From Ramlibacter sp. (GTDB lineage: Bacteria; Pseudomonadota; Gammaproteobacteria; Burkholderiales; Burkholderiaceae_C): a DNA stretch of 64,000 nt. Both the position numbers and the translations under genes were made by a program. The notes beneath the pieces were generated by a model, which had not been told where the DNA came from, made no database searches, and was given only the letters and a program-made list of their open reading frames with translations. Where the stretch lies: the NCBI RefSeq assembly GCF_028291745.1, contig NZ_JAQGNQ010000129.1, positions 1 through 64,000 on the forward strand. Direction: 5' to 3'. Of the stretch, positions 25,472 to 35,007 are shown one piece after another. Numbering within the stretch: position 1 is the stretch's first letter; each line of letters opens with the position of its first letter.

Positions 25472-26689
25472 TCAGCGCGCCCGGCGCATCTGCAGGCCCA
25501 GCGCAGCGAGCGCCGAGAGTGTCGCCATGCCCATCACCGCCAGCCAGCCGGCATGCGCCAGCAACACGCTGCCCAGCCCGGAGCCGGCCGCCATGCCGAG
25601 GAACATCGACGTCATCAGCACCACGTTCAAGCGGCTGCGCGCAGCCGGGTCCAGGCCGAAGACGATGGTCTGGTGCGCAATCAGCGCACCCTGCACACCG
25701 AGGTCGAATACCACCGTGCCGATCGCCAGCAGCACCAATTGCGCGGCTGCGGGCAAACCGGCACCGGCGCCGATCGCCAGGAAGGCACCGGCGGCAAGGG
25801 ACGCGCCGAGACGAACGACGTGCAGCGGCCCACGGCGGTCCGCGATGCGGCCGGCAAAGGGCGCCGCCAGCGCGCCCACGGCGCCTGCCAGCCCGAAGGC
25901 ACCGGCGGCAGCGCTACCGAGATGGAACGGCGCGCCGTGCAGCATCACCGCCAGCGTCGACCAGAACGCACTCAAGCCCACGCCGAGCAGGCCTTGCGCC
26001 AGCGCGGCACGGCGCAGCGCCGGATGCTGCTGCCACACCGTGGCCAGCGAGCGCAGCAGCTCGCCATAGCGCAGGGCGGCGTTGGCGGGGAACGAGGGCA
26101 GCGCCTTGCGCGCGGCGATACCGATGGCCGCCACTGCACCGGCGGCTGCCACGAACATCGTGCGCCAACCGAAGTGCTCCGCCACCAGGCCGCTCAGCAC
26201 GCGCGACAGGAGGATGCCGAGCAGCAGGCCGGTCATCACGGTGCCCACCAGCTTGCCACGTTGCGAGGGCGGCGCCAGCGCGGCGGCGGCGGGCACGAAG
26301 TCCTGCGCCAGGGTGGCCGTGATGCCGATCACCGCGCTGGCTGCCAGCAACCCATGCACCGAGCGCGCGAAGGCGGCAAGCAGCAGCGCCAGCGTGAGCG
26401 CCAGGGCCTTGCCCAGGATGACGCTGCGCCGGTCGAAGCGGTCGGCCAGGGGACCGAGCAGGACCAGCCCCAGCGCATATCCAAGCTGGGTCGCGGTCGG
26501 AATCCATCCGACCAGCCAGGAGGGCGCGTGCAGGTCGGCGCCGATCACGCCGAGCAGCGGCTGGGCGTAGTAGATCGAGGCAACGGACAACCCCGCCCCG
26601 GTGGCCAGCAACAGCATCACGGCGGCGGCGGGAGCAACAGGCTCGGTCCGGCTGGCGACGGCGCCATTCGCCAGTGACATTTCATTCAT
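25472..26689 (-). CDS. MFS transporter (AraJ/YbjJ-like efflux group)
   Basis: This 405-residue permease has 12 predicted transmembrane helices and the MFS motif A region LGPLADRFDRRSVILG between helices 2 and 3, plus the SVASIYYAQPLLGVIGADL start typical of this drug/sugar efflux group. It diverges from a LysR-type regulator gene 98 bp away, a common arrangement for a regulated exporter. Substrate cannot be predicted. Confidence 0.87.
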   Translation of the reverse strand: MNEMSLANGAVASRTEPVAPAAAVMLLLATGAGLSVASIYYAQPLLGVIGADLHAPSWLVGWIPTATQLGYALGLVLLGPLADRFDRRSVILGKALALTLALLLAAFARSVHGLLAASAVIGITATLAQDFVPAAAALAPPSQRGKLVGTVMTGLLLGILLSRVLSGLVAEHFGWRTMFVAAAGAVAAIGIAARKALPSFPANAALRYGELLRSLATVWQQHPALRRAALAQGLLGVGLSAFWSTLAVMLHGAPFHLGSAAAGAFGLAGAVGALAAPFAGRIADRRGPLHVVRLGASLAAGAFLAIGAGAGLPAAAQLVLLAIGTVVFDLGVQGALIAHQTIVFGLDPAARSRLNVVLMTSMFLGMAAGSGLGSVLLAHAGWLAVMGMATLSALAALGLQMRRAR

Positions 26690-26787
26690 CCGTGAAAACC
26701 CTCAAGAAGTGGACCGAGGGCGACTTTGCCAGCACAGGTTCAAGGGCGGAAGTCCCGCCGACGGCAAAACCGCTATACGCTCAGCGC

Positions 26788-27750
26788 ATGACCAGAGCCG
26801 ATCAAGCCCGGCAAGTGAGCGCTCCTGCGCCAGAGGCCGCCGGCGTCCCTGCCGACCGCATCGCCCTCCTCGAGACCTTCGTGCGCATCGTCGAGGCGGG
26901 CAGCCTGTCCGCCGCGGCTCCGCTGCTGCGCACGACACAGCCCACCATCAGCCGGCGCCTGCGAACGCTGGAACAGACGCTCGGCGTGCGGCTGCTGCAG
27001 CGGTCTACCCACGGCATGCGCCTGACACCGGATGGCGAGCGCTGCTACGAGCGCGCGCGCATCCTGCTGGCCGACTGGTCCGCCTTCGAAGCGGACGTCG
27101 GCGGCGCCGGCGCCCAGCCGGAGGGCCTGCTGCGGGTGGCCGTGCCGCACGCGTTCGGGCAGGACAAGTTCGTGGCGCCGCTGGCCGGCTTCCTGCGGGC
27201 GTACCCGCGCGTCACGGTGGAATGGCTGCTGGTCGACGACGTCACCGACTCACTCGCGCGCGGCATCGACTGCGCGATCCAGGCGGGGCAACCCACCGAT
27301 CCCTCGCTGGTGGCCGTGCGCATGGCGGCCGTCCACCGCATCGTCGTTGCCGCCCCCTCGCTGCTCGCGGGTGGCGCGGTGCCGCAGGATCCGCAGGCGC
27401 TGGGCGCGCTGCCCTGGCTCGCGCTGCGGACCTTCTACCGCGACGAGATCGTGCTGACGCATGCAGTCACCGGTGAGAGCCGCAGCGTGCCGCTGCAGCC
27501 GCGCATGGGCACCGACAGCCTGTTTGCGCTGCGCAGCGCCGCGCTGCATGGCCTGGGAGCCTGTGCGGGCTCGGCCTGGATGCTGGCCGACGATCTCGCG
27601 CGCGGCGACCTGGTCCACCTGGCGCCGCAATGGCAACCGGCGCCGCTGCCGATCTGGATCACTTATCCGCATGCGCCGCACTACCCCTCGCGGCTGTTGC
27701 GTTTCGTGGAGGCGATGCGGGCAGCGGTGCCGGGAATCGTGGAGCCGTAG
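26788..27750 (+). CDS. LysR family transcriptional regulator
   Basis: This 320-residue regulator starts at the ATG at 26788. An in-frame extension to 26674 would overlap the MFS start. The N-terminal winged helix-turn-helix (ALLETFVRIVEAGSLSAAAPLLRTTQPTISRRLRTLEQTLGVRLLQRS, about residues 24-71) is typical. The remainder is the LysR substrate-binding domain, ending PLPIWITYPHAPHYPSRLLRFVEAM as in transporter-linked members. It likely controls the divergent MFS gene through the 98-bp gap, in which no clear T-N11-A site could be fixed. Confidence 0.92.
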   Translation: MTRADQARQVSAPAPEAAGVPADRIALLETFVRIVEAGSLSAAAPLLRTTQPTISRRLRTLEQTLGVRLLQRSTHGMRLTPDGERCYERARILLADWSAFEADVGGAGAQPEGLLRVAVPHAFGQDKFVAPLAGFLRAYPRVTVEWLLVDDVTDSLARGIDCAIQAGQPTDPSLVAVRMAAVHRIVVAAPSLLAGGAVPQDPQALGALPWLALRTFYRDEIVLTHAVTGESRSVPLQPRMGTDSLFALRSAALHGLGACAGSAWMLADDLARGDLVHLAPQWQPAPLPIWITYPHAPHYPSRLLRFVEAMRAAVPGIVEP

Positions 27751-27762
27751 GGTCCCCCGGCT

Positions 27763-28530
27763 TCAGCGCGCCTCAGCCAGGAAATACAGCCAGTCGTCCT
27801 CGCTGCTCGCGAGCTCCTCGCGCGCGAGTTCCCGGCCGGCGACCGTGAACACGCGGACCGCGCCGAAGGCCGGCTCCAGCTGCGCCAACTGCGCGGCGGG
27901 TCGCACGTAATAGGTTTCGAGGCGGCAGTCGTGGGCGCCATCGTTGACGATGGCCCAGTCGCGCTCCTGCGCCGCCACCTGCGCAACGTGCCGCGCATGG
28001 CGCAGCCGCCAGCGCACCCAATTGCGCAGATTGCGCCAGAGCCAGGCCGGGTCGCGCGTGAACTGCGCGCGCAGCCGCATCAGGTGCCCCAGGGCGCGCA
28101 GGTTGTGGGTGGAAAAGCAGAACAAGGCGCCCGGCCGGCACGCCGCGTGAATCTGCTCCAGCGCGCGCAGGCGGTCGTCGTGCGCGAGGTAATCGAGGCC
28201 GTTGAAGCTGAAGAGAACGAAGTCGAAACGGTGCCGGCCCAACGCGGCGAGCTCGCGCACGTCCGCCACTTCGAAGCGGCAAGGCGCTGCGGTGAATCGG
28301 CGGCGGCACTGCGCCACCATCGCCGGTGAGATATCCACGCCCACGTACTCCGCCACGACCGGCGCGAAGTGCTGCGTGGTGCGGCCGGCGCCCACGCCGA
28401 CATCGAGCATGGACCAGGACCCCATGCGAGGTCGCAGTTCGGCGAGGATCCGGGCCTCCGCCCCTTGCAGGCGCGTGTCGACGGCATAGAAGGCCGCCAG
28501 GCCCGGGTCGAGCCATGTGGCCTCGTTCAA
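27763..28530 (-). CDS. Class I SAM-dependent methyltransferase
   Basis: This 255-residue cytoplasmic enzyme has the SAM-binding motif I LDVGVGAGRTTQHF (about 42-55), the acidic strand YVGVDISPAM, and motif IV-like FDFVLFSFNGLDYL. The start is a TTG at 28530, two bases after the LivF stop codon (TGA-GC-TTG), so it reads as translationally coupled to the ABC importer. The substrate is unknown. Coupling suggests it modifies the imported compound or a component of its pathway, although this could be chance adjacency. Confidence 0.82.
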   Translation of the reverse strand: MNEATWLDPGLAAFYAVDTRLQGAEARILAELRPRMGSWSMLDVGVGAGRTTQHFAPVVAEYVGVDISPAMVAQCRRRFTAAPCRFEVADVRELAALGRHRFDFVLFSFNGLDYLAHDDRLRALEQIHAACRPGALFCFSTHNLRALGHLMRLRAQFTRDPAWLWRNLRNWVRWRLRHARHVAQVAAQERDWAIVNDGAHDCRLETYYVRPAAQLAQLEPAFGAVRVFTVAGRELAREELASSEDDWLYFLAEAR

Positions 28531-28532
28531 GC

Positions 28533-29267
28533 TCAGGCCGCCCGCTCCAGCCGGCCACCGAGATAAGCGGCACGCACTTCGTCGTTCGACCAGAGCTCCG
28601 CGGGCTTGCCCGAGACGGCCAGCCGCCCGGTCTCCAGCACGTAGCCGCGGTCGGCGATGGACAGCGCCATGCGGGCGTTCTGCTCCACCAGCAGCACGGT
28701 CGTCTGGCGCCGCCGGATCTCGCCGATGATCGCGAACACCTTCTGCACGATCACCGGGGCCAGGCCGAGCGAGGGCTCGTCCAGCAGCAGCAGCCGCGGC
28801 CTGGCCATCAATCCGCGCGCCACCGCCACCATCTGCTGCTGGCCACCGGAGAGCGTCCAGCCCAGCGCGTCGGCGAACGGGCGGATGTCGGGAAACAGGT
28901 CGAACATCTCGTCGGACTCGCGCAGCAACTGCGCCTTGGCCACGCGCCCGCGATTGGAGGCGCCCAGCATGATGTTCTCGCGCGCCGTCAGGCCGGGGAA
29001 CAGGCGGCGCCCTTCCGGCACGTGCGCGATCCCGAGCCTGACGATGGCCTCCGGCGCCAGCGAGGCGATCGAACGGCCGTCGAACTGGATGTCGCCTGCG
29101 GCGGGCTTGAGCAGCCCCGAGATCGCCCGCAGGGTCGTCGACTTGCCGGCGCCGTTCGAGCCAAGCAGGGTCACGACTTCGCCGGCCTCGACCGCCAGCG
29201 AGAGGCCGCGCACGGCCTCGATCTCGCCATAGCGGACCACCAGGCCCTCAAGAGAAAGCAGGGGCAT
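28533..29267 (-). CDS. livF: Branched-chain-type ABC transporter ATPase (LivF)
   Basis: This 244-residue ATPase has Walker A GSNGAGKST, signature LSGGQQQM, Walker B LLLLDEPSLGLAP and the LVEQNARMAL switch of LivF-class proteins. It would pair with the LivG half of the upstream fusion. The ATG at 29267 lies inside the upstream gene, overlapping its 3' end by 20 bp, which points to coupled translation. Confidence 0.92.
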   Translation of the reverse strand: MPLLSLEGLVVRYGEIEAVRGLSLAVEAGEVVTLLGSNGAGKSTTLRAISGLLKPAAGDIQFDGRSIASLAPEAIVRLGIAHVPEGRRLFPGLTARENIMLGASNRGRVAKAQLLRESDEMFDLFPDIRPFADALGWTLSGGQQQMVAVARGLMARPRLLLLDEPSLGLAPVIVQKVFAIIGEIRRRQTTVLLVEQNARMALSIADRGYVLETGRLAVSGKPAELWSNDEVRAAYLGGRLERAA

Positions 29268-31002
29268 CGGGTTCCGTTCCCAGGTAGGCCGCGATCACAT
29301 CCGGCTGCTGCAGGACCTGCGCCACGCCACCGTCGGCAATGCAGCGGCCGAAGTTCAGCACGGTGATCTGGTGCGCCACTTCGGTCACCAGCGTCATGTC
29401 GTGGTCGATGATGAGGATGGTGAGGCCCTTGTCGGCGATGCGCCGCAGCAGGTCGCGCAGCGCGAGCTTCTCGCTCGAATTGAGGCCGGCACCCGGCTCG
29501 TCGAGCAGCAGCAAGCTGGGCTGCCCGGCCAGCGCGCGCGCGATCTCGATCAGTCGCTGGTGCCCGTACGAGAAGCCGGTCACCCGCTCGTGCGCGCGCG
29601 CCTCCAGGCCCACGAACGCCAGGGCGGCGCGCGCGAGTTCGACCAGCCGTGCGTGATCGGCATGGCCGCGAGCGCCGCCCTGCTCCGCGCCGATCACCAC
29701 GTTCTCGAGCGCCGTCATGGAACGGAACAGGCGGATGTTCTGGAAGGTGCGCCCCAGGCCGGCAGCGGTGCGCGCATGCGCGGGCAGGGTCGTGATATCG
29801 CGGCCGCCGAGAAGGACGCTGCCCGAAGTGGCGACGTACAGGCCGGAGAGCACGTTCAATGTCGTGGTCTTGCCCGAACCGTTCGGGCCGATCAGCGCAT
29901 GCACGCCGCCCTGGCTCACCGAGAACGAGACCTTGTCCACGGCCTTCACGCCGCCGAAATGCTTGGCCAGGTCACGCACCTGCAGTGCAACGCGGGTACC
30001 AGCCGCCGTGCCCCGGGTCAGCACCAGTTCCGCCGGCGGACCGGTGAATGGAGCCGGCGGCAGCCAGCGCCGCACGCGGTCCTGCACGAAACCCCAGATG
30101 CCATCGGGCATATAGCGGATGATGAGGATGATCGCGAGGCCGTAGAGCGCCAGGTACAGGCCGGGCACGCTTTTCATGAAGCGCAGGCTCTCCGGCAGCA
30201 CGATCAGCAGGCCGGTGCCGATCAGAGCGCCTATCGGCGACGAGACCCCGCCCAGCAAGGTCATCGTGATGAAGACGATCGACTCGGCAAAGCTGAACTG
30301 GTCGGGGCTGACGTAGGCAAAGCCGCTGGCGAACAATCCCCCACCGATCGCGCCGAGGATGGCGGACAACGCGAACGCGGCGACCTTCACCCGATAGACG
30401 TTGACGCCGGCGACGCTGGCGGCCAGTTCATTGTCGCGAATGGCGCGCATGGCGCGACCGAGTCGCGTGTGCGGCAGGCGCCAGACGAAGTAGCCGATCG
30501 CCGCCATCGCGAAGACGCACAGCCCGAGATAGGCGTTCGCGGACTCGAAGAAGGGCGGCCGCGCGATGCCGCTGACGCCGTCGGGCCCGCGCGTGACCGG
30601 GATCCAGTTGACCATCACCAGCGTGATGATCTGCTGGAAGCTGATCGTGACCATCGCGAGATAGTGGCCGCCCAGGCGCAGGGTGGTCATGCCAAGCAGC
30701 GCACCCGCGAGCACCGCCAGGGCAACGGCCATCAGCATGGCCAGCCAGAAGTTCAGGTGCAGCGCCGTCGTGCCGAGCCCCACCGCATACGCGCCGAGCC
30801 CGAAGAAGGCGGCCTGCGCCAGGTTGATCTGCCCGCACAGACCGAGCACCACGGTGAGGCCGAACACCGCGATGGCAAAGGTGGCCGTCTGCACCAGGAT
30901 GTGGACGGTGTAGCTGTCCATCGGCAGCAGGCCCACCACGGCGATGACCGCCGCGGCGAGCGCGGCAAAGCCCAGGGTGCCGAAGGTGCGGCGCCCGGTC
31001 AC
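29248..31002 (-). CDS. Fused permease-ATPase of branched-chain ABC importer (LivM-LivG)
   Basis: This 584-residue protein joins two subunits that are usually separate. Residues 1-310 are a LivM-type permease with about eight membrane helices and motifs GLCGQINLAQAAFFGLGAY and GRAMRAIRDNELAASVAGV. Residues ~338-584 are a LivG-type ATPase with Walker A GPNGSGKTT (372-380), a divergent signature (SYGHQ at 478-482), Walker B SLLLLDEPGAGLN and switch His in IIDHD. The start is GTG at 31002, overlapping the LivH stop (GTGA), with GGAG five bases upstream. LivM-LivG fusions are known in this family, so a sequencing artefact is unlikely. Confidence 0.92.
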   Translation of the reverse strand: MTGRRTFGTLGFAALAAAVIAVVGLLPMDSYTVHILVQTATFAIAVFGLTVVLGLCGQINLAQAAFFGLGAYAVGLGTTALHLNFWLAMLMAVALAVLAGALLGMTTLRLGGHYLAMVTISFQQIITLVMVNWIPVTRGPDGVSGIARPPFFESANAYLGLCVFAMAAIGYFVWRLPHTRLGRAMRAIRDNELAASVAGVNVYRVKVAAFALSAILGAIGGGLFASGFAYVSPDQFSFAESIVFITMTLLGGVSSPIGALIGTGLLIVLPESLRFMKSVPGLYLALYGLAIILIIRYMPDGIWGFVQDRVRRWLPPAPFTGPPAELVLTRGTAAGTRVALQVRDLAKHFGGVKAVDKVSFSVSQGGVHALIGPNGSGKTTTLNVLSGLYVATSGSVLLGGRDITTLPAHARTAAGLGRTFQNIRLFRSMTALENVVIGAEQGGARGHADHARLVELARAALAFVGLEARAHERVTGFSYGHQRLIEIARALAGQPSLLLLDEPGAGLNSSEKLALRDLLRRIADKGLTILIIDHDMTLVTEVAHQITVLNFGRCIADGGVAQVLQQPDVIAAYLGTEPDAPAFS

Positions 31003-31874
31003 GCCTTCTCCGCCACGCGTTCGCCGAAAATGCCTTGCGGCCGGAAGATCAGGAACGCCACCAGCACCAGGAAGGCGAATCCGTCCTTGTAGGGGACCGA
31101 CACATAGGCCGCCCCGAAAGTCTCGATGACCCCGAGCGCGAGGCCGCCGAGGATGGCCCCCTTGACGTCGCCGAAGCCGCCGATGATGGTGGCGGCGAAG
31201 GCCTTGAGCGCGATGGTGGACCCCATCTGGATCGAGACGAACAGGATGGGCGCGACGAGGATGCCGGCCACGCCGCCCAGCAGTGCCGAATACACGAAGG
31301 TCAGCATGATCATGGTGGCGACCGGGATGCCGAGCAGCGCGGCCATCTCCTTGTCCTGCGAGGTCGCCTGCAGCTTCTTGCCCAGGAGCGTGTGCTCGAA
31401 GAACCAGAAGTTGAAAGCCACCAGGATCAGCGTCACGACCATGATCAGCAGGTACTGGCTATCCAGGTACACCGGCCCGATCTGCAGGCCCGGGGTGTCG
31501 AACCATCCCGGCAGCACCTGCGGCTGCGGGCCGTACAAGGCCAGCACCGTGTTCGCCAGGAAGATCGAAGCGCCGATGGTGGCGATGATCACCGGCAGGA
31601 AGGTGCGGTGCCGCAAGGGGTAGTAGACGCCCAGGTTGAACACGACCCCGAGCAGCGCCATCCCCGCCAGCGATGCGAGAAGGGCCAACGCGTAGGGCCA
31701 GTGCAGGTCCACCGCGAAGACGACCATCAGGTAGGCCGCCACCATCGAGAACTCGCCCTGCGCGAAGTTCACGACGTTGGTGGCGCGGAAGATCAGCACG
31801 AAGCCCAGGGCGACCAGCGCATACACCGCACCGATGCCCAGGCCCGTGAAGAAAAGCTGGAGCGCGAGATCCAC
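30999..31874 (-). CDS. livH: Branched-chain-type ABC transporter permease (LivH)
   Basis: This 291-residue inner-membrane permease has about eight helices and the LivH hallmarks GFVLIFRATNVVNFAQGEF (about 24-42) and FAATIIGGFGDVKGAILGGLALG. It starts at GTG 31874, four bases after the binding-protein stop, and overlaps the fusion gene by four bases. It would form the channel with the LivM half of the next protein. Confidence 0.92.
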   Translation of the reverse strand: MDLALQLFFTGLGIGAVYALVALGFVLIFRATNVVNFAQGEFSMVAAYLMVVFAVDLHWPYALALLASLAGMALLGVVFNLGVYYPLRHRTFLPVIIATIGASIFLANTVLALYGPQPQVLPGWFDTPGLQIGPVYLDSQYLLIMVVTLILVAFNFWFFEHTLLGKKLQATSQDKEMAALLGIPVATMIMLTFVYSALLGGVAGILVAPILFVSIQMGSTIALKAFAATIIGGFGDVKGAILGGLALGVIETFGAAYVSVPYKDGFAFLVLVAFLIFRPQGIFGERVAEKA

Positions 31875-31878
31875 TGGC

Positions 31879-33027
31879 TCAGATCGCGGACTCGACGTGC
31901 TTGTCGAAGACGATGTTGCCCTTCTCGTTCTTCACGATGTTGTAGCCGTGCAGGCCGTCGCCATTGGCGTCGAAGTTGTACTCGCCCTCGGCGCCCGGAT
32001 AGTTGCGGATGGCAACGATGGCCGCGCGGATCGCCTGCGGATCGGTGCTGCCCGCCTTCTTGATGGCCATGCACAGGATGTTGATGGCGTCGTACGTCCA
32101 GGACGACTGGTTGTCGGGCGCTACTTTCGCCACCTCGCGGTAGGCCTTGCCGAAGGCCTTGGCGGCGGGGCTGGAGTCCTCCGCATAGTCGGCGACGCCG
32201 AAGGTGCCATACAGGGCCGGACCCGCCAGCTTCATCGCGCTGACGTTCACGGTGGACGGGGACCCGACCCAGGGGATCAGCACGCCCAGCTGCCGCAGCT
32301 GCCGCGCGAACACGCCGAGATCGTTCTCGAAGGTGAAATAGGTGCCGAGCACATCGGCGCCCGATTGCTTGATCGCCAGGACCACCGGGGTGAAGTCCTG
32401 GCTCTGGTTCGCGTAGCCCTGGTCGAGAGCGATCGTCGCGCCGGGCAGCTTGCCCAGTGCCGTGGTGAGCGCCTTGCCACCGGCCGTGCCGAAGGCGTCG
32501 GTCGAATGCACGATCGCCCACTTCTTCTTGCCCAGGCTCTTGACGCCATAGTCGGCGATCACGGCGCCGGAGTAGGAATCGTTGGGGCGGCAGCGAAACA
32601 GCCACGGGTTGCCCATGTGCGTGAGGTTCGGGTCGGTGCCGCCGATCATCACCGGCTTGCCGACCTTCATCACGTCGGGCGCCATCGCGTGCACCTGCGT
32701 CGAGCGGATCGAGCCGAGGAACGCCACGATGTCGGACTGCGAAGCGAGCTTGGAGAAGGCGAGCACGACGCCCGGGTTGGTGGTCTGGTCGTCCTCGGTC
32801 ACCAGTTCGACCTTCTTGCCGAGAACACCGCCGGCCTTGTTGACCGCATCCAGCGCCATCCGGGCGCCGGTCTGGGCATAGCGTCCCTGCTCCGCCGCGG
32901 GCCCGGTGACCGGCGTGCACATGCCGATCTTGATGGTCTGGCCTTGCGCGAACGCGCGGCCCACCAGCGCAGGCGACGCGAGCGTCGCGGACAGGGCACC
33001 AGAAAACTTCCGGCGGGAAAGCGTCAT
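31879..33027 (-). CDS. Branched-chain-type ABC transporter substrate-binding protein
   Basis: This 382-residue periplasmic protein has a Tat-like signal (TLSRRKFSGALSATLASPALVGRAFA) and a Peripla_BP_6 body (IKIGMCTPVTGPAAEQGRYAQTGARMALDAVNKAGG; VTEDDQTTNPGVVLAFSKL). The start ATG at 33027 has AAGGAGA six bases upstream. A nine-codon in-frame extension is less likely. Such proteins bind amino acids, amides, urea or aromatic acids, and the ligand here is not evident. It is the first gene of a five-gene minus-strand unit: binding protein, LivH, LivM-LivG, LivF, methyltransferase. Confidence 0.92.
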   Translation of the reverse strand: MTLSRRKFSGALSATLASPALVGRAFAQGQTIKIGMCTPVTGPAAEQGRYAQTGARMALDAVNKAGGVLGKKVELVTEDDQTTNPGVVLAFSKLASQSDIVAFLGSIRSTQVHAMAPDVMKVGKPVMIGGTDPNLTHMGNPWLFRCRPNDSYSGAVIADYGVKSLGKKKWAIVHSTDAFGTAGGKALTTALGKLPGATIALDQGYANQSQDFTPVVLAIKQSGADVLGTYFTFENDLGVFARQLRQLGVLIPWVGSPSTVNVSAMKLAGPALYGTFGVADYAEDSSPAAKAFGKAYREVAKVAPDNQSSWTYDAINILCMAIKKAGSTDPQAIRAAIVAIRNYPGAEGEYNFDANGDGLHGYNIVKNEKGNIVFDKHVESAI

Positions 33028-33194
33028 CGTTGTCTCCTTCTGTCGTTTTGGCACTTTGCTGGCACGGACCGGTACACGCGCTCGGCCGTCCGCGATTCGC
33101 GAAGCACTATAGGACCGGATCGGCGCGCGCCGAGTGCGGGTATTCCTCGGGGTGCGCAGCGGCGGATCGGGCTATCCGCCGCGCCGAGACTCGC

Positions 33195-33872
33195 TTACAT
33201 CGGCGGGACCGCACCGTCGATCCCGACCGCCACGAATCCCGCTGTCTGCGGCGCGTCCTTCTTGGTGGCCACGAACACATGCGCACCGGGGACCAGCTTG
33301 CTGGCGTCGCCCGGGACGATGCCGACCACCGGCACGCTTGCCGGCACCTCGATCTTCTTCTCGCCCTTGCCGTAGTCCACGGTCAGCACCAGCCCGTTCG
33401 CCTTCGAGGTCGCCTTGACCGTGCCGTTGGTCATTGCCGAACCGCCCGCGCTGGCGGCGGTCACCGTCCCGTTCGTCATCGCGGAGGTCTTGCCGCCACC
33501 GGCGGCAGACTTGGGCGACAGGTCCCACGGGTAGTCGCCGATGCCGGTTCCCTTCATCGCCTCCGGAAAGACGACCACTTCCAGTGCCCTGGACGTACCC
33601 GCACCCGGAACGTTCGCAATGCCGACGAAGGTGCCGGACTTGATCTGCTCGAGGCCGCTCGGAACGATTCCGGCGATGCGCGTTGTCGCGTCGATCGCGA
33701 CGCTCACGCTGCCTTCGGCGGTCCGCACGGTGAGCTTGTTGGCGGTCGCGGAGACGATGGTCCCACGGATGTGACCCATCGGGTCGGCGGCGAGCGCCGA
33801 CACCATGGCAACGGCGCCCCCCACGAGCACGAGCGCCCGCGCCACGGTCTGCGTGAAATGGAATCGGTTCAT
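33195..33872 (-). CDS. Exported protein with DUF5666-like repeats
   Basis: This 225-residue protein has a signal peptide (to about residue 29, ending ALA). The mature part begins with an OB-like beta segment (HIRGTIVSATANKLTVRTAEGSVSVAIDATTRI) typical of DUF5666-type domains, then a Gly/Ser/Ala/Thr linker containing a duplicated AMTNGTV motif, then a second beta-rich segment. TGGAG seven bases before the ATG supports the start. It is probably periplasmic. Function is unknown. Confidence 0.75.
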   Translation of the reverse strand: MNRFHFTQTVARALVLVGGAVAMVSALAADPMGHIRGTIVSATANKLTVRTAEGSVSVAIDATTRIAGIVPSGLEQIKSGTFVGIANVPGAGTSRALEVVVFPEAMKGTGIGDYPWDLSPKSAAGGGKTSAMTNGTVTAASAGGSAMTNGTVKATSKANGLVLTVDYGKGEKKIEVPASVPVVGIVPGDASKLVPGAHVFVATKKDAPQTAGFVAVGIDGAVPPM

Positions 33873-33964
33873 CAGGTGCTCCAGGGAGTGAAAGGGATTT
33901 GATTATTGAGTGAAGCCTCGGCCATTCACCAAGGGTTTTGCCACCCCGGCCTGGTCGACGCTCC

Positions 33965-34849
33965 TCAGGCAGGGCGCGCAAAGAGGCGGCGCACCGCCGC
34001 CGGATCGAGCTCGGCCAGGCCTTCGTCCATCGCCCGCTGGTAGATCTCGTGCATGCGGTGCGCGGACGGCAGCAGTTCGGGGTGCGGCTCGCTGCCCACC
34101 AGCAGCTTGAAGTCCTTGTGCGCCAGCGCGATGTCGCTGCCCTGCGCCGCTTGTTCTTGCGCGCACAGCGCCGCGGCGAAGTTGCGGAAGAAGGGCGCGG
34201 CGAACACCGTATCGGTCAGGCCCTCGGCGAAGGCCTGCTGGGCGATGCCGTGCCGCTCGACGTATGCGAACGCTTCGGCCATGAGGGCCACGTTGCCGAA
34301 CATCAGGAAGTTGATCGCGAGCTTCGTCGCCGGACCGGCCGCCGCATCCTCGGACAGCCAGAACACCTTGCGGCACAGCGCCTCGAGCACGGCTTGCGCC
34401 TGTGCATCGCGCGGACCCGAGACCCAGCCCACGAGTTGCCCGGTGCCCGCCGCCGCGGGGCGGCCCTGCACCGGCGCCGAGACATAGCGCACGCCGGCTT
34501 CTTCGTGCCGGCGCGCGAGATCCGCGGCCGCCTGCGGCGACAAGGTGCTCATGCCGATGTGCGTTCCGCCGCGCAGGGTGCGCAGCAGGCCACCTTCGCC
34601 GGCGCAGATCGCGTCCACGCCGGCGGCGTCGGTGACCGAAGAAATGACGATGCCGCCGGCTTGGGCCGTGTCGGCCGGCGTGGCGGCCGCGCGCGCACCG
34701 CGTTGCACGACGCGCTCGATCGCATGCGCGTCCTGGTCGTACACGCGCAGCGCGTATCCGCATTCGAGCAGCCGCCCTGCGATCGCGCTGCCCATGCGCC
34801 CGAGTCCGACCAGCCCGATCTCGATCGCACCGATGTGTTCTGACGCCAA
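33965..34849 (-). CDS. NAD(P)-dependent 3-hydroxyisobutyrate dehydrogenase-family oxidoreductase
   Basis: This 294-residue beta-hydroxyacid dehydrogenase has the Rossmann motif GLVGLGRMGSAIAGRLLECG (about 12-31), the substrate loop region YVSAPVQGRP and the catalytic Lys segment GPATKLAINFLM (Lys near residue 176). The start is TTG at 34849, supported by GGGAGG six bases upstream. The enzyme would oxidise a small hydroxyacid or act as a tartronate-semialdehyde/imine reductase. Neighbours give no clear pathway. Confidence 0.88.
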   Translation of the reverse strand: MASEHIGAIEIGLVGLGRMGSAIAGRLLECGYALRVYDQDAHAIERVVQRGARAAATPADTAQAGGIVISSVTDAAGVDAICAGEGGLLRTLRGGTHIGMSTLSPQAAADLARRHEEAGVRYVSAPVQGRPAAAGTGQLVGWVSGPRDAQAQAVLEALCRKVFWLSEDAAAGPATKLAINFLMFGNVALMAEAFAYVERHGIAQQAFAEGLTDTVFAAPFFRNFAAALCAQEQAAQGSDIALAHKDFKLLVGSEPHPELLPSAHRMHEIYQRAMDEGLAELDPAAVRRLFARPA

Positions 34850-35007
34850 ATCGCACCTCCCTGGAAACGCCGGAAGGCACGATACCGCGCGCCTGGGTGG
34901 CGCTGTACGAGGGCTGACCCGCAGCGGCAGTCAGCGAAGGGGCGTGTCGGTGGGGCCGCCGAGGCAGGCGTCGCCGGAACGCGACCCCTCAGTGGGCGAC
35001 GTCCAAC

